From Luteolibacter sp. SL250 (GTDB lineage Bacteria > Verrucomicrobiota > Verrucomicrobiia > Verrucomicrobiales > Akkermansiaceae), in the NCBI RefSeq assembly GCF_026625605.1, contig NZ_CP113054.1:4836001-4900000 (forward strand): a stretch of 64,000 nucleotides of DNA, in the 5' to 3' direction. Below are positions 1 through 8,289 of this stretch, in pieces (within the stretch, counting starts at the first letter, position 1; each line of letters opens with the position of its first letter). The position numbers and the translations under genes were made by a program. The notes beneath the pieces were generated by a model. It saw only the letters and a list, made by a program, of their open reading frames with translations, ran no database searches and was not told the DNA's origin.

Positions 1-281
1 ATCGGATTCGCGACGGAGCTGTCGGTGACGTCCGCCCGTCCGGTGACCCTCTGGTCCGGTCCGGCATGCTTCTGCAGGTCCGCGAGGGCGATGGAGAGTG
101 CCAGCCGTGCGTTCGCCTGGGCCACGGACATCGCATGGCCTTGCTGGGACGACCGTATGGTGACCGCGCTCAACGAAAGCACCCCCATCACCAGCACGGC
201 GAGCAACGCCATCAGGGTGATGACGGTGACGAGTGCGAAGCCGGGATGCGGGGCGCCTTTGGGTTTGGCGGCGTGTTGCAT
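1..281 (-). CDS. Prepilin-like N-terminal-methylation-type membrane protein, 5' part only
   Basis: The 93 visible codons encode a short polar start (MQHAAKPKGAPHPG) followed by FALVTVITLMALLAVLVMGVL, one N-terminal hydrophobic helix preceded by Gly-Phe. This layout is typical of type IV pilin-like or PilX-like proteins. The next stretch (ANARLALSIALADLQKHAG) resembles the start of large verrucomicrobial surface proteins annotated as Verru_Chthon cassette protein A; that assignment is by memory of the family and is uncertain. The gene runs off the left edge, so its length and C-terminal domain cannot be seen. The ATG at 281 is the only start upstream of the hydrophobic helix. Confidence 0.55.
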   Translation of the reverse strand, partial: MQHAAKPKGAPHPGFALVTVITLMALLAVLVMGVLSLSAVTIRSSQQGHAMSVAQANARLALSIALADLQKHAGPDQRVTGRADVTDSSVANP

Positions 282-339
282 GGGGAATTTCGATCAGATC
301 GGGTTTTACCAAAATCTCCCTTTGGCGGGGTGGGACCGG

Positions 340-1092
340 CTATCTGCGGCGCCGGGAAATCCCAGCGAACAATCCGGCTGCCGCGAGGAGGGCTGCGGAA
401 GGTTCGGGAATGGCACGGACCTGGAAGGCATTCAGCAGGGCGACGTTGGCAGTGGGTGCGGCAAAGGCATCGAAAACGAAATCCTCGCTGGTGCCGGTCG
501 CGGTGAACGTCCCGACCACATACTGGCCCAGATTTCCCGCCGCGTTCCCGACATTGTAGTCCACAAGTGGACCACCGGCCCCACGGTCGAGGTGCCCGAG
601 GCCCAGAAGCGCGGGATCAAGGTTCCGGCTGTCGCTGATCCAGACCTGGACCTCATAGACGCTCCCAGCCGTCAGACCGCTCAGGGTGAGCGCGTAGGCA
701 TTGAACGCCGAGTCATTGGCGGCGCCCGCGCCCGACCCGCCCGTGGAGCGGATGGATTGACCGAGCAGAGCCTGGTAGGAACTGCTCAATGCACTGAACT
801 GCCCTCCGTTGAAACTGGAGTCAGAGGCGGTCGCCCGGCCCGTGCTGGGGCTCAGAAAGTCGAAGGTGTACGCCCCCGTCACCGAGAACGTGTTGGAGTT
901 GGTGAACCCCACCCCGTTCACCGTCGTGGTGCCGGCCGCCGTAGTGAAGTTGTAGGCGTAAAGGGAGGTTCCGTTGGTGGAGACATTGGAATCACCGGTG
1001 ATGTTCTGCGCGGATTGCCAGGTGATCGCACCTTGGGAAACGGATGCGAGCGACAGGAGACAGGCGGACAGGACTGCGGTTCTGATTTTCAT
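340..1092 (-). CDS. PEP-CTERM sorting domain protein (first tandem paralogue)
   Basis: A 250-aa secreted protein with a Sec signal peptide (MKIRTAVLSACLLSLASVSQG). Its beta-rich middle region includes an LSGLTAGSVYEVQVWISD segment like extracellular beta-sandwich domains. It ends in a textbook PEP-CTERM tail: IPEPSA, a hydrophobic helix, then RRRR. Such tails are recognised by an exosortase, and the protein is normally delivered to the envelope or exopolymer matrix. No exosortase gene is in this window. It is clearly paralogous to the neighbouring protein encoded at 1138-1911: both share FLSPST, GHLD, LVDYN, GQYVVG and NVALLNAFQVR. Ligand and role are unknown. Confidence 0.9.
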   Translation of the reverse strand: MKIRTAVLSACLLSLASVSQGAITWQSAQNITGDSNVSTNGTSLYAYNFTTAAGTTTVNGVGFTNSNTFSVTGAYTFDFLSPSTGRATASDSSFNGGQFSALSSSYQALLGQSIRSTGGSGAGAANDSAFNAYALTLSGLTAGSVYEVQVWISDSRNLDPALLGLGHLDRGAGGPLVDYNVGNAAGNLGQYVVGTFTATGTSEDFVFDAFAAPTANVALLNAFQVRAIPEPSAALLAAAGLFAGISRRRR

Positions 1093-1137
1093 CTGAGGCT
1101 TTATTTTTATGTGTTTGGGGAGAAAGGGAGCGACCGC

Positions 1138-1911
1138 TCAATGGCGGCGGCGGAAGGCGAGGCAGGACAGCCCGAGGAGGCCGAAAATGGCGGCGGAAGG
1201 CTCCGGCACCTGACGGACCTGGAATGCGTTTAGCAGCGCGACGTTGTTCACTTCGGCAGCCGCGGTGGTGAAATCGAACGTCTGGGAAGTTCCGGTGGCC
1301 ACGAACTCGCCTACCACATACTGGCCGATGCCTCCGGCCGCATCGCTCGTGTTGTAGTCGACCAAGACACTTCCATCCAGGTGGCCGAAGCCGAGGTAGG
1401 CGGTGTTCGTGTTCCGGCTGTCGTTCAGCCAGATCTGGACCTGGTAGGCCGCGCCATCCGTGAGGCCGTTCAATGTCACGCGGTATCCGTTGTAGTAGGC
1501 GTCATCCGCCGCGCCGACACCCCCGCTGCTGGGCCCTCCGGTGGTCCCGCCCCCGGTCCGGATCTCCCGGCCGATGAGACTCTTGTAGGAACCATCCAGC
1601 CCGTTGTATGCCCCCGAGGCAAGGGATACATCGGTGCCGACGGTGATCGTGGTGCTGGGAGACAGGAAGGCCACACTGTAGGCCCCGGCCACGGAGGTCG
1701 TGTTCGTGTTGGAGAAAGCGACCGTGTTGATGGTCGTGGACCCCGTGTTCACATTCGAGAAACTGTAGGCATACACCAGGCTGCCGGTGGTGGAGATCTG
1801 GGTGACGTCGTTGGCGATGTCCTGGGGCGTGTTCCAGGTGATCGCTCCGGAGGCCACGGAAGCGAGCGCGAACGATGCGACGATCGGTTTCAGAATGCGG
1901 TTCATTTTCAT
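1138..1911 (-). CDS. PEP-CTERM sorting domain protein (second tandem paralogue)
   Basis: A 257-aa paralogue of the protein at 340-1092, arranged head to tail with only 45 bp between them. Start chosen at 1911 (MKMNRILKPIVASFALASVA), because this places a normal signal peptide at the N-terminus; the frame is open further upstream but encodes arginine-rich sequence overlapping the neighbouring gene. The C-terminus is VPEPSAA, a hydrophobic helix and RRRH, a PEP-CTERM signal. A serine/glycine-rich insertion (TTGGPSSGGVGAADD) is longer than in the sister protein. Likely an exported surface or matrix protein of unknown ligand. The pair probably arose by tandem duplication and may be co-transcribed, since no terminator separates them. 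Confidence 0.88.
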   Translation of the reverse strand: MKMNRILKPIVASFALASVASGAITWNTPQDIANDVTQISTTGSLVYAYSFSNVNTGSTTINTVAFSNTNTTSVAGAYSVAFLSPSTTITVGTDVSLASGAYNGLDGSYKSLIGREIRTGGGTTGGPSSGGVGAADDAYYNGYRVTLNGLTDGAAYQVQIWLNDSRNTNTAYLGFGHLDGSVLVDYNTSDAAGGIGQYVVGEFVATGTSQTFDFTTAAAEVNNVALLNAFQVRQVPEPSAAIFGLLGLSCLAFRRRH

Positions 1912-1949
1912 CGGTTGGGGTTTGTGAATTTTGCCTGGCGGCAGAATGC

Positions 1950-3155
1950 TCAGAGCAGGTAGAGGGGGTTTCTTTTCTCGGTGAGGGGGAACGTGACCCG
2001 CGCGCCGTTGCGGCGATGGGACTCGAAGGCGGCGACGACCATCTCGATGGCCAGACGGCCATCCGGCGCGCCGCACAACGGCTGGCGGTCTTCATCGATG
2101 GCGGCGAGGAGGTCGGTGATGGGCTTGCGGTGACCGCGGATGAGTTTGAGGATCCCGTTGACGGGTTCCGGCTTCCCCACGCCCGCGCTGGTGATGGGAA
2201 TCCACTCACGGGGACCTGCGGGCGGCGCATGCGGGCAACCTGGAACAAGGTGGGCGAGCGGCTGGGATTCCGGGTAGTCCTCCACGGAACAGCGGATGTC
2301 GATCAGGCCGTCGTTGCCGATGATCTGCATGCCGAAACTCGCTTCCTTCACATTCGCTTCCCGCAAGCCGTCGTAGAATACCGGGATGCCGCTCTCCGTC
2401 TCATACCGGACGTGGATCTCGTCACCGGCGATGGGGCCGATGCCTTCCTGGCCTTCGATGAGGTCCGACTTGGTGACCGGACGACCGTTCTGGAGGAGGG
2501 TGGCATGGCAGGCCGTGGGCTTTCCGGCGAAGATCACCGAGAGGTTCAGGAGATGGGTGCCCAGGACCCAGAAGTCCTGCACACCGCCCCGCTTGTCCTC
2601 TTTCCCGCGCATCCGGATTTCCAGGACCTTGCCGATCCCGCCGGATTCGATGGCTTGCTTGATCGCCGGAACCGCAGGGTGGTAGCCGGTGCGGTGGGAG
2701 ATGGTGAGCTTGGTCCCGCTCTCCTCCAGCGCGGCGATGACTTCATCACACTCCGCCAGGTCCCGGCAGAACGGCTTTTCCATGTAGATGCCCTTCGCCC
2801 CGGACCCGATGGCGGCCATAAGCATGTCACGGTGCTGGTCGATGTGGCGGGGGCCGATGGCGACCAGCTCCGGCCGCACGGTCCGCAGCATCTCCCGGTA
2901 GTCGGTGAATCCGCGCTCCACACCCAACCGCTTCAAGGCGGCCTCCAGTCCTTTTTCATGCGCATCCGCCACGGCGACGATCTCCGTCTCAGGCACGTTG
3001 AGCCATCCGGTGTCGATACCGTGTCCGTAGTCCCCCCTGCCCGTGTGGCCGATGATCCCGACCGTGGGGCGGCGGGCGGGCACGGCCCCTCCCCTGGCCA
3101 GGGCGGTGCCAACCCCCGCGGCCACTGTGGTGGAAAGGAAGGATCTGCGTTTCAT
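1950..3155 (-). CDS. Tat-exported Gfo/Idh/MocA family oxidoreductase
   Basis: 401 aa. The N-terminus MKRRSFLSTTVAAG carries a twin-arginine signal (RRSFL). A Rossmann nucleotide-binding segment follows (TVGIIGHTGRGDYGHG), and the family signature MEKPF lies near residue 130. Family members are NAD(P)-dependent sugar or inositol dehydrogenases; exported verrucomicrobial and planctomycete versions are numerous but mostly of unknown substrate. The start codon overlaps the stop of the upstream DUF6797 gene by ATGA, so translation is probably coupled. It is the last of three co-directional genes, the first of which (5926-7074) is another Gfo/Idh protein. Substrate unknown. Confidence 0.88.
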   Translation of the reverse strand: MKRRSFLSTTVAAGVGTALARGGAVPARRPTVGIIGHTGRGDYGHGIDTGWLNVPETEIVAVADAHEKGLEAALKRLGVERGFTDYREMLRTVRPELVAIGPRHIDQHRDMLMAAIGSGAKGIYMEKPFCRDLAECDEVIAALEESGTKLTISHRTGYHPAVPAIKQAIESGGIGKVLEIRMRGKEDKRGGVQDFWVLGTHLLNLSVIFAGKPTACHATLLQNGRPVTKSDLIEGQEGIGPIAGDEIHVRYETESGIPVFYDGLREANVKEASFGMQIIGNDGLIDIRCSVEDYPESQPLAHLVPGCPHAPPAGPREWIPITSAGVGKPEPVNGILKLIRGHRKPITDLLAAIDEDRQPLCGAPDGRLAIEMVVAAFESHRRNGARVTFPLTEKRNPLYLL

Positions 3156-5929
3156 TTCTCCAGGCTCTTGATGAAGAGGATCAGTGATTCGATCTGCGGG
3201 TCGCTCAGGATGCCTTCATAAATGGGCATGCCTGCCTCGATGTTCTTGAACTCCTTGGGAACCTTCGCGCTCGGGTTGAGGATGGATTCGCGCAGGTAGT
3301 CGTTCCCGACCTTGACCTTGCTGTTGTCCGTCAGGACGCGCTCGCGTCCATAGAGCCCCTTCCACGTGGGCCCGACCTTCCCTTCACGCCCGCTGCCGTC
3401 GATGCTGTGGCAGGCCATGCAGCCGGTCATCTCGTACAGGCGCTTCCCTTCACTGGCGGAAGGCTTCTCCTCCTTCGCCACCTTCGCCTTGCGCGGGGTG
3501 AGATCGACCTTGATCGAGCCGAAGCCTTCCTTGACCGGATCAAAGGCCGCCAGCTCGTACGGGGTGAAATACACGCTGTGGGTCAGGGATGCCTGATCCG
3601 CCGACTTGATGCCCCAGCCGAGGCGCATCTGCATGACGCCGTCCTTCATGTCCGGCAGGCCGACGAACACCGACTTGCGGTCCTGGGAAAGATACACGCT
3701 GCTGGCCGTCATCCACTCGCTGCCCGGCTTGCCATCCAGCTTCAGGTGCGGGGAGCCGTACTTCGACGTCCTGCGGTAGTTCCACCGCTCCACGCTGAAA
3801 ACATCCGGGGAGGAGAGTGACTCTTCGTCGAGGGGCACGTCGAACTCCAGCAGAACTCCTTCCTGGGTCGCCGTGCATTCCTTCAGCACCGCCCCGGCGT
3901 TCTTCGTGTGACGGAGCCTCGCCAAGCCGCTGACGCGCGTGGCGGTGGTCCCGAAGTTCTGGAAGCCGGTGACGTAGAGTTGGCCGTCCGCGGGATTCAT
4001 CGTGCCGTTGAGCGGAGCGAACTCCAGGTCGCGGGAGATCGAGATCGCCGCGCCCTGGGGTTTGGTGAATCGATCGCTGAAGAGGATCTGGAAAAGCTCC
4101 GGACGGTTGAAGCCGATGAGGATACACTCGCCATCCAGCGGGCCGAAGCGCGGATCGTTCGCCCAGACCTGGGTGACGGCGCTGGGGTTGACCGGATGCG
4201 GAATCCAGACAGCCGGGTCCGTGATGGGCGCGGGGTATTTCTCCTTCGGCAGCATGTCCGCCAGATAGCCGTAGTAGAGATTGTCCCGGATGATGTGGAC
4301 CGGAGTGGAGGGGACGTAGAATCCCTCCTGGTCGCTGGCGGTGACGAGACCGGTGACCGGATGCACGCCGACGAACGGCTGCCGCAGACCCCAGCCCAGC
4401 GTCTCCACCTTCTTCCCATCCGCATGGACCCGCAGCACCTTGCCACTGTCCTGGGCGAGCGTCGGGCCGCGCTGGCCGCCCTTGCTGATGACGAAGGAAC
4501 CATCCGGAGCGAGTTCCATGGAGTTCGCATACTCGCGCGTTTCCGCCGTCTGGCCGAATCGGTTGGAGAAAAGCTGGTGCTCGTCCGCCACCCCGTCGCC
4601 GTTGTGGTCCAGGATCCGCCAGATGCCGTTGCGGTCGAAAACGAACAGACCGGCGTCCATCCCCGGCAGGTTGCGGTGGACGATGCTCAACGGCTCATGG
4701 AGGCCGGAGGTGAAGCGTTTCCACTCCACTTTCTCCAGGTCGCCCTTGAGGCCGGAGATGAGCCACACGTCACCATCGAAGGTGACCGCCGCGGCGTCTC
4801 CTTTGTCATTGAGGAAGGCGATGTCAGCGAGTCGCGGGTTGCGCTTCCACGGGTTGTCGAGCGGCAGCGGGATGTCATCGAAAACATAGAGATCCGGTTT
4901 TGCTGAAAGCGTGCCGGAAGTCGTGACTTTCCCCGTCCAGGCGGCGGGGCGCTTCGCGGAAGCCGCCTTGGCAGCGGCGGCCGCAGGAGCGGGGAATGCC
5001 ACCTGGATGGTGACGGCTTCCTTTGTTGCCGGGATGACGAGATACCGCACCCCTCCATGCTCGCGGACCGCCAGTTCCTTCCCGTCGGAGGAGGTGATCT
5101 TCCCGGGAGCCGCCGAGCCATCCACCGCGGCGGACAGCGCCACCGCGAAGTCCCGGGCATGCGGTGCGAGTTCGAACTTCCGCACGAGAAATGTGCCACC
5201 CTTTTCTTCCGACAGGCTCAGGGTTTCGGTGACTTCGGTGCCATGGATGTCATGGCTCAGCCGCGCACTCCCATGATCCGGGAAGCGGACACGACGCAAT
5301 CCCGCCTGATCCTCCGGCAACGGACCTTTGCCCACCTCATGTTTCGTCGGACCGGGTTTCCTGGGATCGGAGAAGACGAGCTTTTCACCGGAGCCGGCGA
5401 CCACCTTCCAGCCCTCATAGATCCCGTTGGCCAGGAATGGCGTGCCGATGGGCTTCGGTGCGTCCTTCTGCCCTTTGTCCACCTTCTGGGTGGCGTTGAT
5501 GTAGGAGATGGTGGACATCGACTCATCGGTCACCGCCGCCTTGCCCGCCTCCCCTTTCCACACCAGCGCAATCCTGAGGAGGTCCGTGTCATAAGCGGCC
5601 CACACGTCCTGCCCCAGGTTCAGGATCAGTGCGCGCGGCACGAGGTTGTTCTTCGGAAACGCACCACCGACGGCACGCGCGTCGAGCACGGAGGAGAAGA
5701 AAGGGAAGTCCTTCTCAAGCCAGGGAGCCCAGTCACCCGGAGCGGACAGGTTTCCGGAAGTGATGTCCTCACCCGTCTGGGCGCAAACCGCGCCGACCTG
5801 TAATCCGAGACCGGAAGAGATCAGGAACAAACCGAAACGGGAGAATCTGCGGGAGCCTTCGAGCATTTGGAACGTGTGGGAAATCCTGGAAAGGGTGCGG
5901 GACATCGGGGTGCGGTGGTGTCCGGTCAT
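3152..5929 (-). CDS. DUF6797 domain protein with C-terminal cytochrome c domain
   Basis: 925 aa from the ATG at 5929, which overlaps the stop of the upstream Gfo/Idh gene as ATGA; a second in-frame ATG at 5905 would shorten the protein by 8 residues. A signal peptide follows (FGLFLISSGLGLQVGAVCAQ). The N-terminal third matches DUF6797 as I know it (WLEKDFPFF, ALILNLGQDVWAAYDTDLLR). A propeller-like central region (YVFDDIPLPLDNPWKRNPR, GVHPVTGLVTASDQEGF) resembles the glucose-dehydrogenase/PVC propeller group. The C-terminal 90 residues are a class I cytochrome c: CMACH haem site at about residue 837 and AGMP as probable axial Met. It likely passes electrons from periplasmic sugar oxidation and may partner the flanking Gfo/Idh enzymes; this is inference. 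Confidence 0.85.
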   Translation of the reverse strand: MTGHHRTPMSRTLSRISHTFQMLEGSRRFSRFGLFLISSGLGLQVGAVCAQTGEDITSGNLSAPGDWAPWLEKDFPFFSSVLDARAVGGAFPKNNLVPRALILNLGQDVWAAYDTDLLRIALVWKGEAGKAAVTDESMSTISYINATQKVDKGQKDAPKPIGTPFLANGIYEGWKVVAGSGEKLVFSDPRKPGPTKHEVGKGPLPEDQAGLRRVRFPDHGSARLSHDIHGTEVTETLSLSEEKGGTFLVRKFELAPHARDFAVALSAAVDGSAAPGKITSSDGKELAVREHGGVRYLVIPATKEAVTIQVAFPAPAAAAAKAASAKRPAAWTGKVTTSGTLSAKPDLYVFDDIPLPLDNPWKRNPRLADIAFLNDKGDAAAVTFDGDVWLISGLKGDLEKVEWKRFTSGLHEPLSIVHRNLPGMDAGLFVFDRNGIWRILDHNGDGVADEHQLFSNRFGQTAETREYANSMELAPDGSFVISKGGQRGPTLAQDSGKVLRVHADGKKVETLGWGLRQPFVGVHPVTGLVTASDQEGFYVPSTPVHIIRDNLYYGYLADMLPKEKYPAPITDPAVWIPHPVNPSAVTQVWANDPRFGPLDGECILIGFNRPELFQILFSDRFTKPQGAAISISRDLEFAPLNGTMNPADGQLYVTGFQNFGTTATRVSGLARLRHTKNAGAVLKECTATQEGVLLEFDVPLDEESLSSPDVFSVERWNYRRTSKYGSPHLKLDGKPGSEWMTASSVYLSQDRKSVFVGLPDMKDGVMQMRLGWGIKSADQASLTHSVYFTPYELAAFDPVKEGFGSIKVDLTPRKAKVAKEEKPSASEGKRLYEMTGCMACHSIDGSGREGKVGPTWKGLYGRERVLTDNSKVKVGNDYLRESILNPSAKVPKEFKNIEAGMPIYEGILSDPQIESLILFIKSLEK

Positions 5930-7074
5930 TGGTGGGCTTGCGGGGCAGGGGCCGGGGTGCCCCACTTGGTGTATCCTGCGGCGGAAAGGAGGATCTCCTG
6001 GACCAGCAGGTCGTGGCCGTAGCTGAAAGGGTTCCCGATCTCCCCACGCACGATGGCTCCGAATTCCTTCAACTGGTCCACGTAGCGGTCCTTGCGGATA
6101 CCGAGGTCCACGGTATGGGTCCCCTTCGCATAGGTGCCGGCCTTTTCCTTCAGCCGGAGCTTCAGGAGGTGGGGCGCGCCGAAGCGCTCGACAGGACTCA
6201 GCTCGATGGTCCCTTTGTTTCCGGAAACCTTGATGCGCCGGTTGCTCAGTCCCTCCACCTCCGAATCGCTGACATGGATGGAGGCGATCGTGTGGGCGTA
6301 CTCCAGCACCGCCAGGCAGTTGTTCCTGCCCTTTCCAGCGGCTTCCTTGGTCGATCCCATGAAAGCGGTCACATTCCCGGGACGGCCCAGCAAGGAGGTG
6401 ATCCAGTCGATGTGGTGGCAACCAAGGAGGAACATCGTTCCGCCGGAGAAATCGCCCAGATAGCGGAGATACGCCTCATCGCTGTAGTCATGGCTCATGC
6501 TGGCCTGGATCTCATGGATATCCCCCAGCCAGCCTTCGCTGACGGCTTTGCGGATGAACTGGATGCCGGGATTGGTCCGCAGCATGTAGGCGATCTGGAA
6601 GGGCAGCTTTTTGTCCCGGCAGCCATCGAGCAGCTTCCGGTAGTCCTCCAAGTTCTCACCGCCCGGCTTGTCCATGCAGATGGCCAGCCCCTTTTCCATG
6701 CAGCGGGTGGCCGCGGGAACCAGGTCGCGGTTGGCGGTTTCCACCATCACCGCCTGGAGGTCGGGGGTCGCCAGCAGCTCCTCCTCCGTCATCCACTTCA
6801 GCCCGGAGTAGGTCTTGGAACCTTTTCCGCCGCGGCTGATCTCCGTCGAGTCGGTCCGCTCAGCCACCACACCGACGATCTCGAAGTCATCCGGGAGGCT
6901 TGCCAGGGACTTCATGCGCTCCGAGGCGTGCGCATGGCCGACGCCGAGCTGGGCGATTTTGATTTTCGCGGGCTTGCCACCAGATGCGGCGGCCGCGCGC
7001 TCCGCCAGGAATCCTGACGCGGCGATTGCACCGGCACTCAATGCCGAATTTTTGACGAAGTCCCGTCTGTTCAT
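5926..7074 (-). CDS. Tat-exported Gfo/Idh/MocA family oxidoreductase (operon-leading)
   Basis: 382 aa with a Tat signal (MNRRDFVKNSALSAGAIAASG) and a Rossmann core (IKIAQLGVGHAHASERM). MDKPGG occupies the place of the family EKP motif. The protein differs from the second Gfo/Idh enzyme in this operon (1950-3155), so the two are unlikely to be recent duplicates. It is the first gene of the three-gene unit and its stop overlaps the next start by ATGA. The substrate is not predictable from sequence; a polyol or sugar oxidised in the periplasm is likely from family knowledge. Confidence 0.88.
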   Translation of the reverse strand: MNRRDFVKNSALSAGAIAASGFLAERAAAASGGKPAKIKIAQLGVGHAHASERMKSLASLPDDFEIVGVVAERTDSTEISRGGKGSKTYSGLKWMTEEELLATPDLQAVMVETANRDLVPAATRCMEKGLAICMDKPGGENLEDYRKLLDGCRDKKLPFQIAYMLRTNPGIQFIRKAVSEGWLGDIHEIQASMSHDYSDEAYLRYLGDFSGGTMFLLGCHHIDWITSLLGRPGNVTAFMGSTKEAAGKGRNNCLAVLEYAHTIASIHVSDSEVEGLSNRRIKVSGNKGTIELSPVERFGAPHLLKLRLKEKAGTYAKGTHTVDLGIRKDRYVDQLKEFGAIVRGEIGNPFSYGHDLLVQEILLSAAGYTKWGTPAPAPQAHQ

Positions 7075-7203
7075 GGGTTCTGTGAGCTTTCGCCGTCCGT
7101 CGGAAAGGTGCGGCCTATAGGGGAGATGGCAGAAAATTCACATTGGTTACCTTCCACGTGAAAATTTGATGTTTTTCCCCGGAATCCGCCGCCCCGGGGT
7201 CTA

Positions 7204-8289
7204 TCAGGAACTTGATTTCACCTGCTCCATCGCGGTGACCTCCACCGCGTCGCCGTCCTGCAACAGGGCGTTGGGGCTGAGGACAACCTCCTTTTCCGGA
7301 CTCAGACCGGAAAGGATCTCGGTCTTCGCTCCCAGTGTGCGGCCGGGCTTGACCGGGAGAAACCTCACCTTGCCCGCCTCGATGACCGCGAGGTTCGCGA
7401 CCCCACCACGGATGAGAACCGCATTGGACGGCACCATCAGAATGGGGAAATCCGACTTCGTGATGAATCCAGCCATCCCCGAAAGTCCGGCGGGCAGTAC
7501 GAAATCGGGGTTCGGCACCTGCAGTTCCACACGCATCGTCCCGGAGCCGGCGTCGATGACACCGCTCGAACGGACGACTTTTCCCGGAAAGGTCCTGCCT
7601 GGCAGATCCGCGAAGGAGATCTCCGCTTCCCCGCCCGGTTTGAGCTGAAGGGCGGTCGCAGGAGGAGCGTGGAGGATCATCCTCAGATCATCCAACCGGG
7701 CGATCCGGAACAACCACCCGTCTCCGGAATTCGCATCACCCTTGATCTGGTCGCCCACATCGACACGGCGGGCGGTGATGGTTCCATCGAATGGCGCACG
7801 GATGACAAGAAACCTCTGCAGTTCTTCCAGACGGCCCAGCTCCGCACGTGCGGAGAGAAGATCCGCGGTGGCGGTCCGGGTGCCGGACCTCCGCTCGTCG
7901 AGATCCTCCTTGGAGAAGGCATTGCTCGCGGCGAGGGTTTCGCCCCTCTCCAGAAGAAGCCCGGCCAGTTCCTTGCGGGCCTCCGTCTGTTCCACGCGGG
8001 CCTTTGCAGCTTCAATCTCATGGGGGATCTCCGGAGCGGAGATGACGGCGAGGACATCCCCTTCCTTCACTCGGTCGCCGATGTCCACTTTCCGCTCTGA
8101 TAGGGTGCCGGTCGCACGGGCGTACAACACCGCTTCCTGGCCGGGCGCCGTCCGCCCCGTCGCCTTGAGTGGTTGCTCAGCAGGGGCCGCCTCCGGTTTC
8201 GCCGTGCGGACTTTCACCACCTCCCCGGCATGGAGGGTGGTGGCAAACAATGTGATGCTGAGAATGACTTCAGGAAAGCTCCGGTTCAT
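7204..8289 (-). CDS. RND efflux periplasmic adaptor (HlyD/MexA type)
   Basis: 361 aa membrane-fusion protein. Start at 8289 chosen because MNRSFPEVILSITLFATTLHAG is a normal signal peptide; the open frame further upstream lies inside the permease gene. Seen in order: a lipoyl-like half (ARATGTLSERKVDIGDRVKEGDVLAVI), an alpha-helical hairpin (AKARVEQTEARKELAGLLLERG), the second lipoyl half (RAPFDGTITARRVDVGDQI), and a beta-barrel and membrane-proximal part (PGGEAEISFADLPGRTFPGKV). No lipobox is present, so it is probably soluble or Sec-anchored. It overlaps the end of the permease gene by 20 bp and is surely translated from the same mRNA. No TolC-like partner is in the window. Confidence 0.9.
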   Translation of the reverse strand: MNRSFPEVILSITLFATTLHAGEVVKVRTAKPEAAPAEQPLKATGRTAPGQEAVLYARATGTLSERKVDIGDRVKEGDVLAVISAPEIPHEIEAAKARVEQTEARKELAGLLLERGETLAASNAFSKEDLDERRSGTRTATADLLSARAELGRLEELQRFLVIRAPFDGTITARRVDVGDQIKGDANSGDGWLFRIARLDDLRMILHAPPATALQLKPGGEAEISFADLPGRTFPGKVVRSSGVIDAGSGTMRVELQVPNPDFVLPAGLSGMAGFITKSDFPILMVPSNAVLIRGGVANLAVIEAGKVRFLPVKPGRTLGAKTEILSGLSPEKEVVLSPNALLQDGDAVEVTAMEQVKSSS

